Shown: in pieces, positions 28,841-36,596 of the stretch | Layout of the letters: each line of letters opens with the position of its first letter | How positions within the stretch are numbered: the first letter of the stretch is position 1 | From: JBQLZQ01 sp052168355 | GTDB taxonomy: Bacteria; Pseudomonadota; Alphaproteobacteria; DSM-16000; Inquilinaceae | Direction: 5' to 3' | Length of the DNA: 64,000 nt | Assembly (NCBI GenBank): GCA_052168355.1 | Contig: JBQLZQ010000088.1 | Location: 1-64,000, forward strand | Notes under the pieces: model-generated | The model's input: the letters and a program-made list of their open reading frames with translations, nothing else | Told to the model about the DNA's origin: nothing | Database searches by the model: none | Translations under genes and position numbers: made by a program

Positions 28841-30931
28841 ATGACGAAAACGGCGGTTCACTCTAAAACGGATCTCATGACCATTGAGATCAGCGACCTG
28901 CTCCAGGGCGATGCCCTGCCCGACGCCCGACCCGGACGTTGGCGTATTCTCGCCGGCATGGGCGCGGGACTTCTGGTCGTCGCCTCCCTGGCGCTGTTGG
29001 TCGGGTCGCTGATCGTCGACCGACGGGCCGACGACCTCACCCGAACCCTCGAGCGCCGGCTCGATCTGCTGGCCGCCGGTCGGGTGGAACTGATCGGTGC
29101 CTGGTTGGACGGCGAAGCGCGCCCGGCATCACAGTTGATCGATGCCGACGTCTTCCGCCTGTTCGCCACCGAAAGCGACAGGTCCGGACCGGAAGGCGCC
29201 CCGGCGGCGCTTTCGGCCCAGGCCCCCTACATGGTCGAAGTGCTGACCGAGTTCGCCCGGCAGAATGGGTTGCGCGGCGCCTATGTCATAGACCGCGACG
29301 GGCGGGCGCTGCTGGCCAGTGGCGGCGCGGCCGACCTGACCGACGGGCAACGGCTGGCGGCCCAGCGTGCCATCGACACCGGCGATACCGTGTATGCCCC
29401 GCTGCGCGCGGTTGACCGTGACTTGGTGCTGGATGTCTTTCGCCCCGTGCTGGCGGTGCAGAGCCCCGATCCGTCGAGCGAACCGCTGCCGGCGGCCGCC
29501 TTTCTGATGTCGGTGAACGCCACTGGCGCCATGGCCGACTTTCTGGCTCCCCGCGCCCTGTCGGAACCGGGCGAACGGACGGTCCTGGCGCAGGTCCCGG
29601 CCGACGGCGCGGCAACCGTGTTGACCGCCGAGGCGCCGGCCAGTCTGCGGCCCTTGGCCGGTGTCGATCCGCCGAGCCCTGGCGCCGCCCTGCCCTTTGC
29701 GGTCCGTGACGCCATTGCCGCCGACGGACAGGCCTTTTCGGTCGGTCGGGCGGTGCCGAACGTCCCGTGGCTGGTGGTTCAGGAAAGCGCGGTCGACGCG
29801 GCGCTGGCGCCCCTGAACCAGACCCGCGCCCTGGCGTGGACGGTTGGCGTGCTGGTCGTTCTGCTGGTCGCCGGGGTCCTGATTGCCGTGTGGTTTATCC
29901 AGGTCAGCCAGCACAATGGCGCGTTGGCCCGCCAGTTTCGCAGCCTTGCGGCCCGGATCGAAGCACAGCGCCGGCTGCTCGATGGGATCGCCGAGACGAT
30001 CCGCGAACAGGTGGGGCTCAAGCGGCGGGACGGAACCTACGGCTACGTCAACACGGCCTTTGCCGCCGCCGTCGGCAGGCCCGTCGACCAGATCGTCGGT
30101 CAGACCGATGAAGCCGTGTTCGGTCATGCCACCGCCGGTCGGCTGGAAGCCAGCGACCGCGCGGCGACCGAAACCGGCCTGCCCCAGATTTCCGAAGAGC
30201 AGGTCTATCTCAACGGCCATCACCGGTTTCTCGAAATCTCCAAGGTACCGCTCAAGACCGGCGACACGGTCGACGGCGTCGTGTCCGTGGCCCGAGACGT
30301 CACCGATCTGGTGGAGCAGCGCCAACGGCGCGAGGCGGCGGTGCGCAGCACCATCGGCGCGCTGGTCAAGGCCATAGAGCTCGGCGACCCCTTCCTCATC
30401 GGCCATTCGCGTCTGGTGCAGGCTCTCTCCCTGATGGTGGCCCATCGCCTGGCGCTGCCGGCCAACGATGTCGCCACCCTGGAAATCGCCGCCAACCTGG
30501 CCCAGATCGGCAAGATCTTCGTGCCCCGCGAGATCCTGACCAAGCCCGAGCGGCTGAGCCCGGAAGAGGTGAAGGTGATGCAGACCCACATTCACCACGC
30601 CGACAAAATCCTCCGCGACATCGATTTCGGCCTGCCGGTACGCCAGACCATCCAGCAGATGTACGAACGGCTGGACGGATCGGGCTACCCCAACGGCCTG
30701 ACCGGCGACGATATCGGCGTGCGGGGCCGGATTCTCGGCGCCTGCGATGTGCTGGCCGCGCGGATCCGTCCCCGGTCCTACCGGGCGGCGATCGACGGCG
30801 CGTCGGCGTTGGCCGTGCTCCGCGATCATCCAAGCCGCTATGACGCCGGGATCGTCGATGCCCTGGACGACGCCCTGCATTCGCCCGAGGGGGAGAAGCT
30901 GCTTCTATCGAGCGGTGCCAAAGACGCTTAA
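28841..30931 (+). CDS. Membrane PAS protein with degenerate HD-GYP domain
   Basis: A 696-residue inner-membrane signalling protein. TM1 (about 36-58) and TM2 (about 331-353) bracket a large periplasmic domain containing a cache-like stretch (LRGAYVIDRDGRALLASGG). A cytoplasmic PAS domain (about 380-495) follows, then an HD-GYP-like domain (about 505-680). HD-GYP phosphodiesterases need H and D in LHDIGK and HH before the ERxDGSGYP loop. Here these are A554-Q555 (LAQIGKIF) and M607-Y608 (MYERLDGSGYP), and the second Asp of DVFDA is Ala, so catalysis is very unlikely. GSGYP and H583 are kept. It lies 92 bases after lapG and could replace LapD as receptor; ATG 28877 is an alternative start. Confidence 0.85.
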   Translation: MTKTAVHSKTDLMTIEISDLLQGDALPDARPGRWRILAGMGAGLLVVASLALLVGSLIVDRRADDLTRTLERRLDLLAAGRVELIGAWLDGEARPASQLIDADVFRLFATESDRSGPEGAPAALSAQAPYMVEVLTEFARQNGLRGAYVIDRDGRALLASGGAADLTDGQRLAAQRAIDTGDTVYAPLRAVDRDLVLDVFRPVLAVQSPDPSSEPLPAAAFLMSVNATGAMADFLAPRALSEPGERTVLAQVPADGAATVLTAEAPASLRPLAGVDPPSPGAALPFAVRDAIAADGQAFSVGRAVPNVPWLVVQESAVDAALAPLNQTRALAWTVGVLVVLLVAGVLIAVWFIQVSQHNGALARQFRSLAARIEAQRRLLDGIAETIREQVGLKRRDGTYGYVNTAFAAAVGRPVDQIVGQTDEAVFGHATAGRLEASDRAATETGLPQISEEQVYLNGHHRFLEISKVPLKTGDTVDGVVSVARDVTDLVEQRQRREAAVRSTIGALVKAIELGDPFLIGHSRLVQALSLMVAHRLALPANDVATLEIAANLAQIGKIFVPREILTKPERLSPEEVKVMQTHIHHADKILRDIDFGLPVRQTIQQMYERLDGSGYPNGLTGDDIGVRGRILGACDVLAARIRPRSYRAAIDGASALAVLRDHPSRYDAGIVDALDDALHSPEGEKLLLSSGAKDA

Positions 30932-30951
30932 CTCATTTGATTCCATACCAT

Positions 30952-30981
30952 TTGTTGTTCATTAACAGCCCGTGCTATAGG
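30952..30981 (+). promoter_or_regulatory. Candidate promoter of the RHH-PAS gene
   Basis: TTGTTG (30952-30957) and TATAGG (30976-30981) are separated by 18 bases in a locally AT-rich gap of 84 bases. This would give a transcript starting about 25 bases before the chosen start codon. Sequence match only. Confidence 0.3.
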
Positions 30982-31015
30982 CTGGGGTATGTGTCCTGGA
31001 TGAGGGATGGAGCCC

Positions 31016-31606
31016 ATGCCGACACAGACCAGCGCGTTGGAGCCGCGCATCCTTCAGTCCGCCGGCCGGCGTTATTCGCTGAAGCTGGAGCCCGTCTATT
31101 GGGCCGGTCTGGAAGAGATCGCCCGGGATCGCAAGCAGCGGCTCAACCGGCTGGTGGCCTCCCTGGCCGGAGAACTGCCGCCGGGCGCCAGCCTGGCCTC
31201 GGCCGTGCGGGCCTTTTGCCTGACGGAGGCGCAGCGCCGGGCGACCGAAGCACGCCTGGCGCCCGGCGGCCGCGTGCCGCTGGCGGCGGTCATCGATGCC
31301 TGCCCCTCCGCCGCCCTGGTGCTGGGCGAAGACGGAACCATTCGGCGCCAGAACGAAGCCTTTATCGCCCGGTTCGGCAGCGGCGATACGCGGTTTGTCG
31401 GCCGGCCGTTCCGCCGCTTTTTCCAATTTCGGGCCAACGTGCCGCTGAACAAGGCCTGGCAGGACTTCTATGCCGGAACCTACTATCGGGTGACTGGACG
31501 GGTGGTGCATGTGGCGCGCGGCCGCGTGATCACCGCGACCGGACGGCTGCACCCCATGCCAGCCCGCTCGCCGGCCGCCTTCCAGGTGGTGTTCTGGTTC
31601 GAGTGA
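31016..31606 (+). CDS. Ribbon-helix-helix DNA-binding protein fused to a PAS-like domain
   Basis: A protein of 196 residues. The N-terminal segment RRYSLKLEPVYWAGLEEIARDRKQ with RLNRLVASLAGELP (about 18-58) matches the RHH_4 type of ribbon-helix-helix domain. The C-terminal half (about 90-196) is PAS-like: IDACPSAALVLGEDGTIRRQNEAFIARFG, then a beta sheet ending in AAFQVVFWFE. It is probably a dimeric DNA-binding regulator with an input or dimerisation domain. ATG 31016 is chosen because GAGGG lies 9 bases upstream; ATG 31007 is the alternative. It follows the HD-GYP-like gene and faces the adhesin block, so it may regulate one or both. No cognate site is proven. Confidence 0.75.
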   Translation: MPTQTSALEPRILQSAGRRYSLKLEPVYWAGLEEIARDRKQRLNRLVASLAGELPPGASLASAVRAFCLTEAQRRATEARLAPGGRVPLAAVIDACPSAALVLGEDGTIRRQNEAFIARFGSGDTRFVGRPFRRFFQFRANVPLNKAWQDFYAGTYYRVTGRVVHVARGRVITATGRLHPMPARSPAAFQVVFWFE

Positions 31607-31615
31607 GGACCGTCT

Positions 31616-31987
31616 CTACGGACCGATGACGAGGGTCATGTCGGCCGGGTAATAGACGGTGACGCCGGTATCCAGGCTGTAATACTGCAGACCGCTGACA
31701 TCGTAACCGGCCGCCGTGACGTGATCCTCGGCACTGCCCGTGGCCACCACCTGCTGGCTGGTGACGATCTGGACCGAGGTCGCGGCGTCGTTGACAAGCA
31801 CCACCTCCCCCTGTTCGTCGGGGACCAGATCCTCCAGTGCCAGCACCAGCGGCTCCGCACCCACGGGACCTCCGGCGCCGAACTGGTCGGGCCCGCCGAT
31901 GATCAGCGTTGTGTCGTCGATCAACGGGTTATCGGCCCACGCCGTGTCCGCCATCTCGCCGAAGATCGAGGCCTTGGTCCGCGCCAC
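31616..31987 (-). CDS. Small acidic protein of unknown function
   Basis: A 123-residue reading frame with very strong G/C third-position bias, as in real genes here. No family is recognised. It is acidic and beta-rich (DDTTLIIGGPDQFGAGG, LVPDEQGEVVLVNDAATSVQIV, YYSLDTGVTVYYPADMTLVIGP) and has no signal or membrane segment. It starts at GTG 31987 with a GGGGA-like site; in-frame codons continue upstream to a TAA with no better start. The acidic style and hydrophobic end resemble a small type I secretion substrate or a relic of a larger RTX protein, which is speculation. It lies tail to tail with the RHH-PAS gene, 9 bases apart, and downstream of the adhesin. Confidence 0.5.
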   Translation of the reverse strand: MARTKASIFGEMADTAWADNPLIDDTTLIIGGPDQFGAGGPVGAEPLVLALEDLVPDEQGEVVLVNDAATSVQIVTSQQVVATGSAEDHVTAAGYDVSGLQYYSLDTGVTVYYPADMTLVIGP

Positions 31988-32136
31988 GCTGTCCCCGCCG
32001 TCCCCTTCGGGACCGTTGAATAGGGTTTAGGAAGAGAGAAGTCGATAAATATACAGTTTTCGCTAAATTCAATACTATAGCGTCAATCCCCGTCCGGTCA
32101 AGCTGCCGGTGCCGCCGGTCGACCGGAAAAAGCCTC

Positions 32137-32391
32137 TCAATCGTTGAGATGCATGCGGGTGATCGACCAGAAGATCACCACGACGAGGACGATCAGCGCC
32201 GGCACCAGATAGGCGCCGATTTCCTGCCAGGCATACATGGCGAACAGCGACTGCCACCAGTTCCACGCCGCCGCCAGCGGCGACAGGACCGCGTCCAACA
32301 GACCGGCCGGCGACGTCGCGCCGTCGCCCCCCTCGGGCGTGGGCACCGTCTCCTGCGCATCCGCCGGGCTTACGAAGGACAAGCTGATCAT
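32137..32391 (-). CDS. Small single-pass membrane protein
   Basis: An 84-residue frame with strong G/C third-position bias. A short N-terminal segment (SFVSPADAQETVPTPEGGDG) is followed by an amphipathic Trp-rich stretch (AAAWNWWQSLFAMYAWQEIG). One clear transmembrane helix (AYLVPALIVLVVVIFWSITR) leads to a cytoplasmic end HLND. The family is unknown. The start is uncertain: ATG 32391 has no good ribosome-binding site. It lies downstream of the adhesin gene on the same strand, past that gene's terminator. Its location suggests an accessory of the adhesion locus, without direct evidence. Bases 31988-32136 are AT-rich and contain no gene. Confidence 0.45.
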   Translation of the reverse strand: MISLSFVSPADAQETVPTPEGGDGATSPAGLLDAVLSPLAAAWNWWQSLFAMYAWQEIGAYLVPALIVLVVVIFWSITRMHLND

Positions 32392-32431
32392 ATATGGACC
32401 ATAGCCGATGGGCCGGCCGCCCGCACCGGGG

Positions 32432-32457
32432 AAAAAAGACCCCGGCCGAAGCCGGGG
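32432..32457 (-). terminator. Rho-independent terminator of the adhesin gene
   Basis: On the minus strand a 7-bp stem CCCCGGC/GCCGGGG with a TTCG loop is followed by TCTTTTTT. It lies about 50 bases after the adhesin stop codon and should end that transcript. Confidence 0.8.
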
Positions 32458-32508
32458 CCAAAGGGACAACGCTCCCGCGTTGCCGCTAGGACAAGGTTGA
32501 CGCCAGGC

Positions 32509-35500
32509 TCAGACCGTATAGCTGGCTGTATCATCCACGTAGATCTGGACATCGGTCACGCCGGCCCCGTCGAACTCCGCGATCTTCACCGCTGCCGCGC
32601 CACCGGCGCCGTCGGTGTCCACCATCAGGTCGCGGCCGCCGTTCTCGATCGAGACGAAGTTGCCGATCCCGCCGCCGGCCGATACCACGGCGCTGTCGAG
32701 AAGAGCGGAGAGATCGACGACATCGCCGTCGGCCAGGGCGTAGTCGGCGATGGTGTCGAACGACCCGTTGGCCGTGGCATCGGCCAGGGAGTCGGCCCCG
32801 AAAACGAAGGCGTCGGCCCCCGTCCCGCCATAGAGCATGTCCAACCCGGCCCCGCCGTCGAGGCGGTCGTCGCCGCCCATGCCAAGCAGGATATCGTCGC
32901 CTTCACCACCCGACAGCACGTCGTTGCCGCCGTCCGCCGCATCCCGGTTCTCTTCGATGAAGCGCGCCTGGTTGTCGCGGATGAAAGTGATGACCTCGCC
33001 GTCGGTCGGCATCCGGCCCAGGGTCGTCGACAGATAGTCGAGAACGTTCTGGAGCCCCGCCCCGTCCGTGCCGCCGGCAAAGCCGAGACCGCCAGACGCC
33101 ACGGGATCGAGCAGCCAATCGGTGTCGAGCGCATCGCCGAAGATCAGGTCGTCGCCGGCACCGCCGTCGATGATGTCGTCGCCCAACTCGTGGCCCAGGG
33201 CGATGGTCTGACCGCCCAGCGTGGCCGCGAGATCGCCGCGGTCGGCAACCAGGACGACATCGCTGTGCCCGTTGCCTTCGTCGGCGACCGCCTGCAGTTC
33301 CGCCGGATCCACGGTGCCACCGACACCCACCGCCGTGACCGCCACGTCGATCGGCCCGAAGGTGAAGCCATCGGCCTGAAACCCGTCCAGATCGGCGCCA
33401 TCGGTGATGAAGTAGACCTGATTGAGCGCCCCGTCGTGACGGTCGCCGTCGGCCAGAAACGCCTTCACGGCTTCCAGCGGCGGTTCGTACTGGGTGCTGC
33501 CACTGGCGCCCACGGCGGCGATGGCGTCGGTCAGTTCGGTCCCCCCGGCGTCGGCAAAGGCGCTGCCGTTCCAGGTGAAGACCTGGTTGACCATCAACGC
33601 CCCGGCAAAGGTCACGAGCTGAATGGTGACGTTGGTCGGATCGGAGAGCTGACCGCCGGGCCCGAGCAGGGAGTCCTGGAGGTCGATCAGACCGGTCTTG
33701 GCCTGGACCAAAGCCGTCTGCCCCGGATCGACCGAGTAGGTCTGAGCCGCGCCGATATCCTCAAAGCCGCCGGGGCCCGAGCGCTGGGGCTGGATGGTGA
33801 TGTCGAACGGCGGCTCACCGATATCCAGCAGATCGTCGGGAAGCTGAAAGCGCAGCAGCCGCACGTCGCCATCCAAGATCACGACCTTGCCGTCGGCATC
33901 GGCTTCCACCGCCACGCGGCCGGGACCGAGCGGCTTGACCACCGTTCCGGCGGGCAGACCGCTGATGACGAACTGCTCGGCATCCGCCGGCTGAGCGCCG
34001 GGCCGGACGTTGACGAAGCTCATGGAGTTGGAGGTATCGAGGGCGTACGACAGGTTGACCGGATCGCCGGACCGGGTCCCCCCCATGTCGCCGATCAGGA
34101 TGTCGTCCTCGCCGCCGCCCTGAAGCGACTGGCCGGCCACGGCCGCGTAGCCGCTGGCGGATGCCGCCGACAGACCGTCGTTGGAGCCGTTGTCCCCCAC
34201 CTGCAACCGGGGTTCCGCATCGATTTTGACGCAGACGTCGATCTCACCGCTGGAAAAGGCGACGTCATTGTTGGAGGTTTCCCGCGCCTCGGCCAGAACC
34301 AGCAATCCGTCGATCTCGACATCGGCGGCCAGGTCGTCGGGAACCGTGAACTCGACCTCGACCGTCGCCTGGCCCACAGGCACGGCCTGCAGATCGGCCA
34401 GAGCCACCGGAACCCGGACAAAGGTGCCCGTGGCGCCACCGGGGGCATCCGGGAAGGCGCCGGACGGCAGGGTCACCAGATCGCCACCGGCCACCGTCAG
34501 CCCGTCGGGCACCTGGACCCAGACGAAATGCTGTTCCGATCCGTCCAGATCGCTGAAGGCAACGGTCACGCTGACCGGAAACGTGTCGCCCGGACCGGCC
34601 CGATCGCAATCGCAGATGCCGATCGCCAGGGACTCCAGGTCGTCGTCGATGTCGCTGCCGGACAGGCTGTTGGACACAAAGGTGGCCTGGCCGGTCTGGG
34701 GATCGATTGTGTAGATATCGCCCGTGACGCTGCCCTGGGCCCACAGGACCCCATTGCTGTCGAAGGAGAACCCTTCGAGAAAGGCCAGAGGCTCATCCCC
34801 CAGCAGGACCGGCAGGGCGCTGATGACGGCACCGGTGCTGGGATCGAGTTCGTGCAGAATGGCGTCTTTCGACCGGTCGCTGCCGGCCACCAGGAACAGG
34901 CCGCCGGTCAGCGGATCGAAGGCCAGACCTTCGATCTTGGCGTTTTCCGGCAGGTCGATGGGTCCGATCAGCGTCGTCTGGCCGGTGGCCGGATTGGCGG
35001 TGTACAAGGCTTCCTGTTCCGGCACGGTGGTTTCGTCGGTGACCAGAAACAGCGTCCCGTCCTTGGTGAAGGTCATGCCTTCGACGTCGGCCCAGACATC
35101 CTGGTCGACGGTCAGAAAGACCGGGTTGCCGACGTCGTCAAGATCGATCACGATCATCCCGGTGTTGCCGCCGGTGGTGACCGCGCCGTAGAGCTTTCCG
35201 TCCGTCGGATTGAGCGCCAGCCCCTCGACGTCGAACGGCGTGTCGCTCAGTTGCCCCAGATTGGTCGTGGCGCCCGTCGCCAGATCGATCTCGTAAAGGT
35301 GGGGGTTCTTGCTGTCGGCGGTGCCGCCGATGCTGTAGGCCGGCCCGGCTGACGGCTGCTCGCCACCGATGACGATGGTGCCGGCATCCGCCACATCGTC
35401 GATCCCGTCATCGCCAGACGCGGCGACTTCGGACGCACCGACAAAGTCCTCGTCGTCAAAAATCTCATCGGGTTCCGGCAGGGAGAAGCTGAGCGCCGTC

Positions 35501-35970
35501 GGGTCGAGCAGATCGCTGGCGCTAATGCCGTCGCCAAGATTGCCGATTTCCGTCGGGTTGAAGTTGGCGCCGCCACCCTGGGGACCCTGCGGCCCGGCTT
35601 CGGGGCCGGCCGCCGGCTCCAGCAATTCCTCGCGATTGAGCGCGGCGACAAGCTGACCCGGCGGCAAGAGGAAATCGCCGACGGTCAGGGTTCCGGCATC
35701 GCCCTGGGTCAGAAGACGGGCATAATCGCCCAGGATCACGGATCCGGAGGCGCCGAAATCGACGACAAGATCATCGCCCTGCTGGGTGAGAAGGGTTGGC
35801 GGCTGATCGATGCCGCGGATCTCAACCGGCTGGTTGGGGCTGACAGACTGGCGAACCTGGCCGCCGGCCGCTGGCAGTTGTACGATCCCCGCATCCTGCG
35901 GCGCGCCGTCGGTCGAGGTGTTCGTCTGGGCGACCTGGGTCAGGTCGCTCGTCGGGAGTGCACCGTCCAT
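32509..35970 (-). CDS. RTX/VWA adhesin with LapG-type cleavage motifs
   Basis: An 1153-residue predicted type I secretion substrate. The N-terminal retention-like region (1-130) has two PAAG motifs, at 33-36 (VQLPAAGG) and 119-122 (LLEPAAGP), matching the LapG consensus. An acidic linker and a repeat-rich, propeller-like region follow (about 180-460, with EGLALNPTDGKLYGAV, EGMTFTKDGTLFLVTDE and EGLAFDPLTGGLFLVAG). A von Willebrand A domain has MIDAS D645-T-S-N-S and a later ITDGAD. Calcium-binding RTX nonapeptides (GGAGDDLIFGD, GGEGDDILLGMGGDDRLDGGAG) precede the C-terminal secretion signal. No signal peptide is present. ATG 35970 is preferred over upstream starts because GGAG lies 9 bases before it. 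It is modest in size for a Lap adhesin. Confidence 0.88.
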   Translation of the reverse strand: MDGALPTSDLTQVAQTNTSTDGAPQDAGIVQLPAAGGQVRQSVSPNQPVEIRGIDQPPTLLTQQGDDLVVDFGASGSVILGDYARLLTQGDAGTLTVGDFLLPPGQLVAALNREELLEPAAGPEAGPQGPQGGGANFNPTEIGNLGDGISASDLLDPTALSFSLPEPDEIFDDEDFVGASEVAASGDDGIDDVADAGTIVIGGEQPSAGPAYSIGGTADSKNPHLYEIDLATGATTNLGQLSDTPFDVEGLALNPTDGKLYGAVTTGGNTGMIVIDLDDVGNPVFLTVDQDVWADVEGMTFTKDGTLFLVTDETTVPEQEALYTANPATGQTTLIGPIDLPENAKIEGLAFDPLTGGLFLVAGSDRSKDAILHELDPSTGAVISALPVLLGDEPLAFLEGFSFDSNGVLWAQGSVTGDIYTIDPQTGQATFVSNSLSGSDIDDDLESLAIGICDCDRAGPGDTFPVSVTVAFSDLDGSEQHFVWVQVPDGLTVAGGDLVTLPSGAFPDAPGGATGTFVRVPVALADLQAVPVGQATVEVEFTVPDDLAADVEIDGLLVLAEARETSNNDVAFSSGEIDVCVKIDAEPRLQVGDNGSNDGLSAASASGYAAVAGQSLQGGGEDDILIGDMGGTRSGDPVNLSYALDTSNSMSFVNVRPGAQPADAEQFVISGLPAGTVVKPLGPGRVAVEADADGKVVILDGDVRLLRFQLPDDLLDIGEPPFDITIQPQRSGPGGFEDIGAAQTYSVDPGQTALVQAKTGLIDLQDSLLGPGGQLSDPTNVTIQLVTFAGALMVNQVFTWNGSAFADAGGTELTDAIAAVGASGSTQYEPPLEAVKAFLADGDRHDGALNQVYFITDGADLDGFQADGFTFGPIDVAVTAVGVGGTVDPAELQAVADEGNGHSDVVLVADRGDLAATLGGQTIALGHELGDDIIDGGAGDDLIFGDALDTDWLLDPVASGGLGFAGGTDGAGLQNVLDYLSTTLGRMPTDGEVITFIRDNQARFIEENRDAADGGNDVLSGGEGDDILLGMGGDDRLDGGAGLDMLYGGTGADAFVFGADSLADATANGSFDTIADYALADGDVVDLSALLDSAVVSAGGGIGNFVSIENGGRDLMVDTDGAGGAAAVKIAEFDGAGVTDVQIYVDDTASYTV

Positions 35971-36596
35971 GATCCTGAGCTCCATATAAAATTTGATGTT
36001 TATTTGCATCAATTACTGACAGAGCATCGGAGGACCGTCAAGCATTCCTACGGAAAAACCTATACTGCGGGGTGTGATATAATCTTCGCGTTGCATTTGA
36101 TTAAGTTTCCAAAAAAGTTCTGCAACCATTTGTTTTTAAATTAGATTTAGAACATAGTTAATGCTGAAAGAGAGTTCGTACGCCATTCTAAGAACCGTGA
36201 ATCATCCCATCGCCCGCTAAATACAATGCGAATTTTAATCGAATTTATCTAGAGAATGACATTGGTCGAGGCAGCCGCCGGGCCTCTGACCAGGGCGGCG
36301 ACGGCAGGGATTTTCGGGGATTTTCGGGGGCTTTCGGGGGCTTTCGCCGCTTCGACCCCAAGGGGACGACGGCGTTCCAGTCAGGATTCGGAGATCCGGA
36401 TGGAGGGGAAAGGCCGGGTGGCGATCCACGATGCCGGGCGACCGACCGGCGGCGCCGAATCACTCAGGCGGCGGCCCTGGCTGTCCCGGCGGCGGCCGAC
36501 CCGTATTAGCACGTTCGGGAACGGGCGTTGACGGCCGTGTTCTCAAACCGGCCCTGAGGCAGCCATTTCCAAAGAGAGCGGAGGCGGGCCGCCGGT
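35971..36596. other. AT-rich adhesin upstream region and MCP 3' flank
   Basis: A gene-free stretch of 626 bases. About 35990-36255 is strikingly AT-rich for this genome and should hold the adhesin promoter. A minus-strand TTGACG near 36035-36040 is one possible -35, without a convincing -10. The rest is GC-rich with a short tandem repeat. Open frames here lack normal codon bias and I do not call them. Confidence 0.6.
36307..36346. repeat. Four tandem 10-bp repeats
   Basis: Two copies of GGGATTTTCG are followed by two of GGGGCTTTCG, head to tail with no spacers. The 10-base period is close to one helical turn, so identical faces of the DNA would be presented. They lie between the adhesin promoter region and the chemoreceptor 3' end. 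Confidence 0.75.

Noticed and set aside
32149..35352. A 1067-codon open frame on the plus strand opposite the adhesin
   Set aside because: It is antisense to a gene with clear VWA and RTX motifs; its protein is a His/Gly/Val-rich translation without domains, as expected for antisense of GC-rich DNA.
35990..36255. AT-rich segment considered as an insertion-sequence remnant or transferred DNA
   Set aside because: No terminal inverted repeats, no target duplication and no transposase fragment; a promoter region explains it better.
36307..36346. Tandem repeat considered as a CRISPR array
   Set aside because: Units are 10 bp with no spacers and no cas genes are nearby.
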